Source: Verrucomicrobiota bacterium (GTDB lineage Bacteria > Verrucomicrobiota > Verrucomicrobiia > Verrucomicrobiales > Akkermansiaceae). From it: a stretch of 33,316 nucleotides of DNA. Under the pieces are notes generated by a model. It was not told the DNA's origin, did no database searches, and was given only the letters and a program-made list of their open reading frames with translations. Within the stretch, counting starts at the first letter, position 1. Each line of letters starts with the position of its first letter. Shown piece by piece: positions 19,386 to 27,180 of the stretch. The stretch covers positions 1 to 33,316 of the forward strand of contig JAPLUI010000322.1 in NCBI GenBank assembly GCA_026397725.1. Direction: 5' to 3'. Made by a program: the position numbers and the translations under genes.

Positions 19386-20927
19386 TCAATGCCTGAAATG
19401 GCGGAAGCCGGTGAAGATCATGGCCATGCCGGCGGCGTCGGCGGCGGCGATGACTTCCGCGTCGCGAATCGAGCCGCCGGGCTGGATGCAGGCGGTGGCA
19501 CCGGCATCGATGGCGGATTGCAGGCCGTCGGCGAAGGGGAACATGGCGTCGGAGGCGACGATGCTGCCCTTGAGGTCGAGGCCGGCTTCGCGGGCTTTCC
19601 ACACCGCGATGCGGGAGGAATCCACGCGGCTCATCTGACCCGCGCCGATGCCCAGGGTGCGGTCGGTGGTGGTGTACACGATGGCGTTAGACTTGACGTG
19701 TTTGACGATGCGCCACCCGAAGCGCATGGCACGCATTTCCTCCTGGGTCGGCGGGCGTTTGGTCACGACGCGGTTTTCCAGGTTGTCGAGGCCCAGGGCG
19801 GTGTGGTCGCGGTCCATGACCATGAGGCCGCCGGGGCACGAGCGGATGATGGAGGATCTTTTCTCCACCAGATAGGCATCGTTCATTTTCATGAGTCGCA
19901 GGTTTTTCTTTTTCTGGAGCAGTGCCCGGGCATCGGATGCGAACTCCGGCGCAATGATCACATCGGTGAAGATCTCGGAAATGACCCGCGCCAGGTCGAT
20001 GGTGAGCGGCCGGTTGCAGACGATCACGCCGCCAAACGGCGCCTGGCGGTCGGTTTCAAAGGCTTTTTTCCAGGCGAGGCGCAGGTCATCATCGTGCTGG
20101 CCGACGCCGCAGGGGTTGGTGTGTTTGAGGATGGCGACGGTGGGGCGGACGAAGTCGAGGATGAGATCGGCGGCGGATTCGATATCAAGGATGTTGGTAT
20201 AACTCAGTTCCTTGCCCTGAACCTTGGTGAAACATTTGCGGAAATCGCCGTAGAGCGCGCATTTCTGATGGGGGTTGTCGCCGTAGCGCAACTCTTGCTC
20301 GAGGGGCAGGCTGAGGGTGAAGTTGCAGCAGGTGCCGGTGCGGCATTGGCCGAGGTAGTTGGTGATGGCCGCGTCGTATTGTGAGGTGCGGAGGAATACC
20401 TTCACGGCGAGTTGCTCGCGGAAACCCTTGGTGGTGTCGCCGTGGTGTTCCTTCATTTCCTCGAGCACGCGCGGGTAGTCAGCAGGATTGACGACGACGG
20501 TGACGCTGGCGTGGTTTTTCGCGGCACTGCGGAGCATGGAGGGTCCGCCGATGTCGATGTTTTCAATGGCTTCCGCGCGGGTGACGGTGGGTTTGGCGAT
20601 GGTTTCCTCGAACGGATAGAGATTGACCACGACCAGATCGATGAGCGGAATGCCATGTTTTTTTCCCTGGGTCACGTGTTCCGGGTCGTCGCGGCGCTGG
20701 AGCAAACCGCCGTGGACCTTTGGATGGAGGGTTTTGAGGCGGCCGTTGAACAACTCCGGTGTGCCGGTGTATTCCGAGACCTCGATGACGGGCAGGCCGG
20801 CTTCGCGGAGGGCATTGGCGGTGCCGCCGGTGGAGAGCAGCTCGACCCCGAGGTCGTGAAGTTCCCTGGCGAATTCGACGAGCCCGGTTTTGTCGGAAAC
20901 CGAGAGCAGAGCACGAGTGATAGGCAT
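19386..20927 (-). CDS. purH: Bifunctional AICAR transformylase / IMP cyclohydrolase
   Basis: The product catalyses the last two steps of de novo purine synthesis: formylation of AICAR with 10-formyl-THF, then ring closure to IMP. The start at 20927 (MPITRALLSVSDKTG) is chosen because family members begin there; the frame stays open 36 bases further upstream. The 513-residue length is normal. The N-terminal cyclohydrolase (MGS-like) domain has SVSDKTG, STGGTA, GRLKTLHPKVHGG and NLYPFE. The transformylase domain has RYGDNPHQ, KHTNPCGVG (with the catalytic Lys-His) and the C-terminal SDAMFPFADG and QPGGSIRD. It is a single gene, divergent from the nitroreductase across a 142-bp gap that must hold both promoters; none was identified with confidence. 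Confidence 0.97.
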   Translation of the reverse strand: MPITRALLSVSDKTGLVEFARELHDLGVELLSTGGTANALREAGLPVIEVSEYTGTPELFNGRLKTLHPKVHGGLLQRRDDPEHVTQGKKHGIPLIDLVVVNLYPFEETIAKPTVTRAEAIENIDIGGPSMLRSAAKNHASVTVVVNPADYPRVLEEMKEHHGDTTKGFREQLAVKVFLRTSQYDAAITNYLGQCRTGTCCNFTLSLPLEQELRYGDNPHQKCALYGDFRKCFTKVQGKELSYTNILDIESAADLILDFVRPTVAILKHTNPCGVGQHDDDLRLAWKKAFETDRQAPFGGVIVCNRPLTIDLARVISEIFTDVIIAPEFASDARALLQKKKNLRLMKMNDAYLVEKRSSIIRSCPGGLMVMDRDHTALGLDNLENRVVTKRPPTQEEMRAMRFGWRIVKHVKSNAIVYTTTDRTLGIGAGQMSRVDSSRIAVWKAREAGLDLKGSIVASDAMFPFADGLQSAIDAGATACIQPGGSIRDAEVIAAADAAGMAMIFTGFRHFRH

Positions 20928-21069
20928 GGCTGGGATTCTACGCGGAGGATGAACGGCAGGCAATGTCCCGCCGGGGCTTTCCGGTAGCAGAGATTGAGCC
21001 GCTCGACAAGCCGGATTTCAGGCGGATTTCAGCTTGCAGATTGGGGAAAGCCATTTAGGGTTCCCCGCG

Positions 21070-21717
21070 ATGAGCCATCTTGAACCAAGCACTGTGATCG
21101 GCGCCTTGCAGTGGCGCTATGCCACCAAGATCTTTGATGCCAGGAAAAAAATTCCGCCAGAGGTGCTGGACTGCCTGTGGGATGCGCTGGTGCTGTCGCC
21201 TTCGTCGTTCGGCATGCAGCCCTGGAAATTCATCGTGGTGGCAGACCCGGCTCTGCGCGAAGCGCTCCAACCCGAATCATGGAACCAAGCTCAGGTCACC
21301 GAGGCGTCACACTTTGTCGTGCTGGCCGCACGCGAGACCCTCACCGCCGCAGACGTGGATGATTGGATCGCCCGTCTGAGCGAGGTCAGGGGCGTCACGC
21401 CGGCCAGCCTGGCGGATTATCGGGCAAAGATGACGGGTTTCATCGATGGCATGGACGGCGCACAGAAGCTTGCGTGGACCAGCCGCCAGGCCTACCTCGC
21501 CTTGGGGCAGTTGATGACTTGTGCCGCGCTGCTGGGAGTGGATGCGTGTCCCATGGAAGGGTTTTCGCCGCCGGCCTACGACGCGGCGCTGGGTTTGTCA
21601 GGCACGGGTTTTCGTGCGGTCGTGGCCTGCGCCTTGGGCTACCGGAGCGCCGAGGACAAGTATGCGTTGGTCCCCAAATCCCGCTATCCCCGCCAGCGGG
21701 TGATGGAAACCCGCTGA
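21070..21717 (+). CDS. Nitroreductase-family NAD(P)H-dependent FMN oxidoreductase
   Basis: The start at 21070 (MSHLEPSTVIGALQWRYATK) fits the family N-terminus and has an AGGG about twelve bases upstream; the frame extends to 21034. The 215-residue product has the FMN-binding RYATKIFD segment near the start, the SPSSFGMQPWKFIVV segment typical of NfsB-like enzymes, AYLALGQLMTCAALLGVDACPMEGF for the dimer/FMN site, and ALGYR near the end. Family members reduce nitroaromatics, quinones or flavins, and the physiological substrate is unknown. It is expressed separately from ileS, which starts 73 nt downstream in the same direction, so a shared transcript is possible. Confidence 0.9.
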   Translation: MSHLEPSTVIGALQWRYATKIFDARKKIPPEVLDCLWDALVLSPSSFGMQPWKFIVVADPALREALQPESWNQAQVTEASHFVVLAARETLTAADVDDWIARLSEVRGVTPASLADYRAKMTGFIDGMDGAQKLAWTSRQAYLALGQLMTCAALLGVDACPMEGFSPPAYDAALGLSGTGFRAVVACALGYRSAEDKYALVPKSRYPRQRVMETR

Positions 21718-21790
21718 GACGATGGTGGAAAACCATTGCTTCCCCGTGGTTGACCCGGTCTGCGGAGCTTGCTAGCGTCCGCGCCCCCTC

Positions 21791-24553
21791 ATGAGCGCCG
21801 CCGCCCCAAACTACAAAGACACCCTGACCCTGCCGCAAACCAGCTTCCCGATGCGGGGGGACCTGGTGGAAAACGAACCCAAACGCCTCGTGAGGTGGGA
21901 AAACGACGGGCTTTACGAGAAAATCATCGCCCGCCGCCGGGCCCGGAACTCCCCGGAATTCATCCTTCACGACGGTCCGCCCTTCGCCAACGGCGATGTC
22001 CACATGGGCACCGCGCTGAACAAGGTGCTCAAGGATCTGGTCGTGAAATCCAAGACCATGGCGGGTTTCACCGCGCCCTTTGTGCCCGGTTGGGACTGCC
22101 ACGGGCTGCCCATCGAGTTCAAGGTCGTCAGGGAGGCCGCCGGTCTTGAGCCGGGCGAAATCCGCCGCCGCTGCGCCGAGTTTGCCAACAAATTCATCGC
22201 CATCCAGCGGGCGTCATTCCGTCGCCTCGGCGTGTTCGGCGATTGGCAAAACCCCTACCTCACGATGGCACCCGGCTACGAGGCAAGCATCCTGCGCGTG
22301 TTCGCCGCGCTGGTGGCAAACGGTTCGATTTACCAAGCCAAGAAGCCCGTCCAGTGGTCCTACGGCGCCCAAACCGCCCTCGCCGAGGCCGAAGTCGAGT
22401 ATCAGGACAAGGACAGCCCCGCAATTTATGTTAGATTCCCTCTGACGGAGCGCGGGCATCAGCCCGCCAGTCTCCACCCCGCCCTGCACGGTGCCGCCAT
22501 GGTCATCTGGACCACCACCCCATGGACGTTGCCGGCCAACCTCGGCATCGCCGTGCATCCGGAATTCACTTATGTCGTGGGCCGCTTCCAACACGCCGCA
22601 CGCGAGGAAACCCTCGTCATCCTGCGCGAACTCGTCGCCGATTTCCAAACCAAGACCGGCTTTGTTCTAACTGAAACCCTCGCCGAAATCAAAGGCCGCA
22701 CGCTCGAGGGCCACCACGCCCAACACCCGTTCCTCGAACGCATCTCCAAAGTCATCCTCGCCAACTTCGTCACCACCGATACCGGCACCGGCGCGGTCCA
22801 TATCGCCCCCGGCCATGGCGCGGACGACTATGTGGCCGGCCAGCAAAACGGCCTCGGGGTGCTCTCCCCGGTCGATGACGAGGGGAAATTCACCGCCGCA
22901 GTCGGGGTCGCCGAACTCACCGGCGTGCCTGTTTTCAAAGCCAACGCGCGCATCATCGAAATCCTCGCGGACCGCGCCAATTTGTTAGGCCAGGAGATCA
23001 TCAGACATTCCTACCCGCATTGTTGGCGCTCCAAGACCCCGATCATCTTCCGCGCCGTCGAGCAATTCTTCATCTCGCTGGAGACGCTGCGAGGTCAGGC
23101 GCTGGAGCAAATCGATCAGGTCGCATGGCTGCCCGCCTGGGGTCGCAACCGCATCTACAGCACCGTCGAGACCCGCCCGGATTGGTGCATCTCACGCCAG
23201 CGCACCTGGGGGGTGCCGCTGCCGGTATTCTTCGAGCAGGACGGCACCCCCATCCTCTCCGCCGGGTTGGCGCACCAGGTCGCCGCGCTGGTTGAAACCG
23301 AGGGCACCAATTTCTGGTTTGAGCACAGCGATGCGGAACTCGCCGCCCGCCTCGGCCTGCCCGCAGGCGTGAGGAAATGCCATGACACGCTGGATGTCTG
23401 GATCGATTCCGGATGTTCGCATGCCGCCGTGCTGGATGCCAACCCGCAACTGCACACTCCCTGCGACCTCTACCTCGAAGCCACCGACCAGCATCGCGGC
23501 TGGTTCCAGAGTTCCCTCATGCTCAGCGTCGCCTATCGCGGCACCGCCCCCTACACAACCGTCATGACCCACGGCTTCGTGGTCGATAAGGACAAGAAGA
23601 AACTCTCCAAGTCCGCAGCGGAAAAGGCCGGCAAACCGATTGATGCGGCGCACTTCTACAACCAATACGGCGCCGACATCGTCCGCCTGTGGGTCAGCAG
23701 CGTCGATTGGCAGAACGAGGTTCCCTTTAGCGAAGACCTCTTCAAACAGGTGGCCGAGCCCTACCGCCGCCTGCGCAATACCCTGCGAATTCTGTTAGGC
23801 AACCTCGACGGCTTCGATCCGACCGGAGCGCCGGCTTCAGCCGGCGAGTCCCACACGCTCCTCGACCGCTGGATCCTCGAACGTCTCCACGCGGTCACCG
23901 TCGAGTGCCGCAAAGCCTACGAGGCCTACGAGTTCCGCAAGGTCTTCAACGCGCTCAATCAATTCTGCACCACCGATCTATCCGCCATCTACATCGACAC
24001 CACCAAGGACCGCATGTACTGCGATGCGCCGGCTTCCCCGCGGCGACGTGCCTCGCAGGCTGCGATGTTTGAAATTTTCACCGCCATTGCCAAGCTCCTC
24101 GCCCCGATTCTGGTCTTCACGGCGGACGAGGCGTGGGAGCACGCCGCCTTCACCACCGGCTCGGTCCACGAGCAGGATTTTCCCGTGCCCAATCCCGCGT
24201 TCGCACCCGGCGCTGCCACCCACCAAGCCGAGCGCTTGTTTGAACTCAAATACGTCATCCAAACCGCCATCGAGGCCCGCATCCAGGCCAAGGAATTCAC
24301 CCGCAACAACGAGGCGGACGTTTCTCTAACCATTCCGGCCGGGGATGCCGCGCTGTTGCCCTTGCTCAATGATCGCGAGTTTGCCACCGAGTTCTTCATC
24401 ATCGCCGGCCTTACCGCCACCCTTGGCGAGGGTCTCGCCGCCACCGCCCGCAAAACCGCGCATGCCCTCTGCCCCCGCTGCCGCAAACACGAACCACTCC
24501 TCCCCAGCGGACTGTGTGTACGCTGCGCGGAGGTTTGTGGCGGCGGTCTGTGA
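21791..24553 (+). CDS. ileS: Isoleucyl-tRNA synthetase
   Basis: The 920-residue class Ia synthetase charges tRNA-Ile in the cytoplasm. HDGPPFANGDVHMGTALNK holds the HIGH-type motif, here HMGT at residues 71-74. GWDCHGLPIE, the CP1 editing region (TTTPWTLPANLGIAVHP, HIAPGHGADDY), ISRQRTWGVPLP and KKLSKS (nt 23590-23615) follow in order. The anticodon-binding helices come next, then a C-terminal zinc finger of the CPRC ... CVRC type. Length is normal. The stop codon lies in a long inverted repeat shared with the lspA leader. The ileS-lspA order is common in bacteria and couples translation supply with lipoprotein processing only by position. Confidence 0.97.
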   Translation: MSAAAPNYKDTLTLPQTSFPMRGDLVENEPKRLVRWENDGLYEKIIARRRARNSPEFILHDGPPFANGDVHMGTALNKVLKDLVVKSKTMAGFTAPFVPGWDCHGLPIEFKVVREAAGLEPGEIRRRCAEFANKFIAIQRASFRRLGVFGDWQNPYLTMAPGYEASILRVFAALVANGSIYQAKKPVQWSYGAQTALAEAEVEYQDKDSPAIYVRFPLTERGHQPASLHPALHGAAMVIWTTTPWTLPANLGIAVHPEFTYVVGRFQHAAREETLVILRELVADFQTKTGFVLTETLAEIKGRTLEGHHAQHPFLERISKVILANFVTTDTGTGAVHIAPGHGADDYVAGQQNGLGVLSPVDDEGKFTAAVGVAELTGVPVFKANARIIEILADRANLLGQEIIRHSYPHCWRSKTPIIFRAVEQFFISLETLRGQALEQIDQVAWLPAWGRNRIYSTVETRPDWCISRQRTWGVPLPVFFEQDGTPILSAGLAHQVAALVETEGTNFWFEHSDAELAARLGLPAGVRKCHDTLDVWIDSGCSHAAVLDANPQLHTPCDLYLEATDQHRGWFQSSLMLSVAYRGTAPYTTVMTHGFVVDKDKKKLSKSAAEKAGKPIDAAHFYNQYGADIVRLWVSSVDWQNEVPFSEDLFKQVAEPYRRLRNTLRILLGNLDGFDPTGAPASAGESHTLLDRWILERLHAVTVECRKAYEAYEFRKVFNALNQFCTTDLSAIYIDTTKDRMYCDAPASPRRRASQAAMFEIFTAIAKLLAPILVFTADEAWEHAAFTTGSVHEQDFPVPNPAFAPGAATHQAERLFELKYVIQTAIEARIQAKEFTRNNEADVSLTIPAGDAALLPLLNDREFATEFFIIAGLTATLGEGLAATARKTAHALCPRCRKHEPLLPSGLCVRCAEVCGGGL

Positions 24554-24622
24554 TCGTCGCTGGCCAATGCAACCGACCAGTCCCATGACCCCTCCCAAGC
24601 ACCGGCCGTCACAGACCGCTGC
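24540..24622. repeat. Inverted repeat spanning the ileS stop codon and the lspA leader
   Basis: GCGGTCTGTGA at 24543-24553 is repeated perfectly and inverted as TCACAGACCGC at 24609-24619. Outer pairs, including wobbles, extend the stem to about fifteen. The stretch between the arms is 55 bases. The left arm encodes the ileS C-terminus and stop codon; the right arm ends 19 bases before the lspA ATG. It could be an RNA hairpin affecting lspA or a small dispersed element. Confidence 0.6.
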
Positions 24623-24638
24623 TCCAATTCTCCCCCCC

Positions 24639-25214
24639 ATGCCGTTTTCCAAACTCCTGCTCTACATCACCCTGCCGCTCTACCTCCTCGATCAAGCGAC
24701 GAAGTTCTGGACCGTGGAGCAGTTCCCGCCACCGTGGTCGGAGGCCGCGTATGATGTTCCGGTCATACCTGACTTTTTCCATCTGGTCCGCGTGCATAAT
24801 CAGGGCGTGGCCTTCGGCTTTGGCAATGGCACGGCCTGGGCGCCGGTGGTGTTTCTGCTCGTGCCGCTGCTGGCGCTGGTGATGCTCCGGGTGTTCTGGC
24901 TCAAGGGGGTGTTTCAGCATCTCTGGTCCAGGCTCGCGGTGGCCTTGTTGCTGTGCGGGGTGTTCGGCAATCTAACCGACAGGCTGCTCCAGGGTTTCCT
25001 GCTGCAGGAGCATGTGGGTGAGACCTTTTGGAGTCGGCTCTCAGCCGGGTATGTGGTGGATTTCATCGCCGTCAAGCTGCCGTGGTACGACCATCTGGTG
25101 CCATCCAGTGGCGGGTGGTGGCCGGCCTTCAACGTGTCGGACTCGTGCATTTGCATTGCCGCCTGCCTGCTGTTTCTCGGCGGCATGCGGGAGGAGAAAA
25201 AGACGGCGGGGTGA
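24639..25214 (+). CDS. lspA: Lipoprotein signal peptidase (signal peptidase II)
   Basis: This inner-membrane aspartic protease removes the signal peptide from diacylated prolipoproteins. The start at 24639 (MPFSKLLLYITLPLYLLDQATK) puts the first membrane segment at the N-terminus; the longer open frame upstream lies inside ileS and is spurious. The 191 residues contain DQATK, NQGVAFGF (family NxGxAFG), GNLTDR with catalytic Asp114, GYVVDFI, and PAFNVSD with catalytic Asp168. Four hydrophobic helices are visible. It has a longer loop between GNLTDR and VVDFI than short family members. It follows ileS by 85 nt in the same orientation. Confidence 0.95.
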   Translation: MPFSKLLLYITLPLYLLDQATKFWTVEQFPPPWSEAAYDVPVIPDFFHLVRVHNQGVAFGFGNGTAWAPVVFLLVPLLALVMLRVFWLKGVFQHLWSRLAVALLLCGVFGNLTDRLLQGFLLQEHVGETFWSRLSAGYVVDFIAVKLPWYDHLVPSSGGWWPAFNVSDSCICIAACLLFLGGMREEKKTAG

Positions 25215-25597
25215 GGGAATTGCGGCAAGCTGATCGCGGCACGGTCTCGGGCCGCGCACTCAGGCGAAGGCCTGGAGTGCGGTGACCAACGCAGTGCGGC
25301 ACCGCTTGGGCTCAATCCCAGCGCTCACTGCGTTCTGAAACAGGGGCCAGTCCGGCACCAAGATTCGGCGTTCTCGCTCGACTGAGATGACACCCCGCGA
25401 GACGGACTGCGCCTTCTGAGAACCCCGCGACTTTGCCGATTGAGCCAAAGCGGCGTGGCGGGCGGGGCCCTTCCCGCCGCACTCCATGCCCTGGCTGGCC
25501 TCGCCCACCGCTGCTGGCAAGGCCGCCGCCCGCACCCTGGCCACCTCGATTTCGCCACCCTCGCTACTAGGCTTTGACCGCCGGCGGATTTCGGGCT
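25215..25597. other. Intergenic region lspA-pheS with dispersed-repeat-like sequence
   Basis: No convincing gene lies in these 383 bases. Minus-strand frames read like the pseudo-peptides I associate with Verrucomicrobiota intergenic repeats (for example ECGGKGPARHAALAQ in one frame and SAAGRAPPATPLW in the next). No start signal or family match was found. The pheS promoter is probably within it but was not identified. Confidence 0.35.
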
Positions 25598-26632
25598 ATG
25601 TCCGCTGCCTTTCCCATGAAGGAGCAAATCGGATTCATCCAAACTGACGCCCTGACCCAGATTGCCGCCGCCGACACCGAGCGGACGCTTGATGACGCCC
25701 GCGTCGCCGTGCTTGGCAAAAAAGGCACCCTCACCCAGGCCGCCGCCGGCATCAAGACCGTGCCGCCGGAGGACAAGGCTGCGGTCGGCCAGTTGCTCAA
25801 TGCCGCCCGCGCCGCCATCACCGCCGCGCTCGAAGCCAAGCAGGCCGCGCTGCGTGAAATCGCCGATCGCGCCGCACTGGCCGGCATCGATGCGACCCTG
25901 CCGGCCCGCTCCCTGCCGGTCGGCTCGCTCCACCCGCTCACGCAAATCCGCGACCAGGCCATCGGCATCCTGCGCCGGATGGGCTTCGTGCTCGCCGACG
26001 GGCCGGAGATCGAGGATGAGTTCCACTGCTTCGACGCCCTCAACACGCCCGCCGATCATCCGGCCCGCAACGAAAAGGACACCTTCTACTTTGATTCCGG
26101 CAAGTTGTTGCGGACCCATACCTCGAGCGTGCAAATCCGCACCATGGAGGCGCAGGCGCCGCCGATCCGCATCATCGCGCCGGGCTCGGCCTATCGCCGC
26201 GATGAGATCGATGCCACCCATCTATCCGTTTTCAATCAACTCGAGGGTCTCTATGTCGGCACTGATGTCTCGTTGCCGGATCTCAAGGGCACCCTCGAAT
26301 ACTTCTTCCACGGACTCTTCGGTACCAGCACCGAGGTGCGCTTCCGCCCGCACTTCTTCCCCTTCACCGAGCCGAGTTTCGAGATCGATGTGAAACTCCA
26401 GATCAGGGGCCAGGCGCCGCGTTGGATCGAAGTTGCCGGTTGCGGCATGGTCGATCCGGCCGTGTTTGACGCCATCAACCGCTCGCGCCAGGACACCGCC
26501 TTTGATCCCGAAAAGACCACCGGTTTCGCCTTCGGCATGGGCCTCGACCGTCTCGCCATGATCCGCTGGGGCATCAAGGACATCCGCCTGCTCATCGAGA
26601 ACGACGTCCGGTTTCTAAGACAATTTGGATAG
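25598..26632 (+). CDS. pheS: Phenylalanyl-tRNA synthetase alpha subunit
   Basis: This is the catalytic subunit of the class II alpha2-beta2 PheRS. An N-terminal coiled-coil tRNA-binding arm (residues 1-100) leads into the core domain. HPLTQIRDQAIGILRRMGF, HPARNEKDTFYF, LLRTHTSSVQIRTM, RRDEIDATH (motif 2 region), RFRPHFFPFTEPS and the motif 3 stretch GFAFGMGLDRLAMIRWGIKDIR are all intact. I chose ATG 25598; ATG 25616 (MKEQIGFIQ) is equally plausible and neither has a clear ribosome-binding site. The TAG stop falls inside the heptamer repeat that flanks the inserted small gene downstream. Confidence 0.96.
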   Translation: MSAAFPMKEQIGFIQTDALTQIAAADTERTLDDARVAVLGKKGTLTQAAAGIKTVPPEDKAAVGQLLNAARAAITAALEAKQAALREIADRAALAGIDATLPARSLPVGSLHPLTQIRDQAIGILRRMGFVLADGPEIEDEFHCFDALNTPADHPARNEKDTFYFDSGKLLRTHTSSVQIRTMEAQAPPIRIIAPGSAYRRDEIDATHLSVFNQLEGLYVGTDVSLPDLKGTLEYFFHGLFGTSTEVRFRPHFFPFTEPSFEIDVKLQIRGQAPRWIEVAGCGMVDPAVFDAINRSRQDTAFDPEKTTGFAFGMGLDRLAMIRWGIKDIRLLIENDVRFLRQFG

Positions 26633-26655
26633 TGGATCGCGGATAGTGGATAGAA
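26626..26655. repeat. Left inverted-repeat arm flanking the four-helix-bundle gene
   Basis: The stretch consists of GGATAGT/GGATCGC-like heptamers. It matches, inverted and with few mismatches, the heptamer block at about 27105-27134. It contains the pheS stop codon. Just downstream, AAGATGG is repeated and supplies the GGAAG ribosome-binding site of the next gene. Confidence 0.7.
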
Positions 26656-26673
26656 GATGGAAGATGGAAGAAT

Positions 26674-27069
26674 ATGGATACGGAGACATTTGGTTACAAG
26701 AAACTGCGGATCTGGGTGCTGGCACGCGAGCTGGTGATCGAGGTCCACCGGATGACATTGAAAGCTCTGCCGAAGTTTGAACTCTATGAAGAAGGTGCTC
26801 AGATCCGCCGCAGCATAAAGTCGGTGAAGTCAAATATCGTCGAAGGCTATGGCCGCCGTCGGTACAAGCCCGAATACATCCGTTTCCTCGACTACGCCTA
26901 CGCCTCGACGCCTGAAACCATCGATCACCTCGAAACCCTCAACGAAACCGAATCACTCGCCGACGAACCGCTATTCTCATCGCTTCACGAGCGATTGCTC
27001 CAGCTCTCGAAATCCATTTATCAATTCACCCGCAGCGTGGAACTCCATCATAACGAAAACCTCCACTAG
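26674..27069 (+). CDS. Four-helix bundle protein of the S23/IVS family
   Basis: The 131-residue product matches the S23/IVS-type four-helix bundle family (first seen in intervening sequences of 23S rRNA genes). It has LRIWVLARELVIEVHRM in helix 1, QIRRSIKSVKSNIVEGYGRR, EYIRFLDYAYAS and a C-terminal helix. The family forms small helical bundles with basic surfaces; the related Avd protein binds nucleic acid in retroelements, but the function of stand-alone members is unknown. A GGAAG ribosome-binding site precedes the ATG. It sits alone between pheS and pheT, flanked by inverted heptamer repeats, and looks like an inserted cassette. It is somewhat more AT-rich than its neighbours. Confidence 0.85.
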   Translation: MDTETFGYKKLRIWVLARELVIEVHRMTLKALPKFELYEEGAQIRRSIKSVKSNIVEGYGRRRYKPEYIRFLDYAYASTPETIDHLETLNETESLADEPLFSSLHERLLQLSKSIYQFTRSVELHHNENLH

Positions 27070-27080
27070 CGCCCTCTTTG

Positions 27081-27171
27081 ATCCACGATCCGCTATCTTC
27101 GATCTCCTATCCACTATCCACGATCCACGATCCACAATCCACGATCCACGATCCACAATCCACGATCCACT
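27081..27171. repeat. ATCCAC(G/A/T) heptamer tandem array before pheT
   Basis: Nine consecutive heptamers ATCCACN run from 27109 to 27171, with a higher-order 21-bp period (G, G, A endings, twice). Degenerate units lie at 27081-27108. The array ends nine bases before the pheT ATG, so it occupies the place where a ribosome-binding site is expected. It is partly the reverse complement of the block at 26626-26655. Confidence 0.9.
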
Positions 27172-27180
27172 ATCTCTTCC

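Noticed and set aside
27109..27171. Possible CRISPR array
   Set aside because: The units are contiguous heptamers without spacers, so it is a microsatellite-like tandem repeat.
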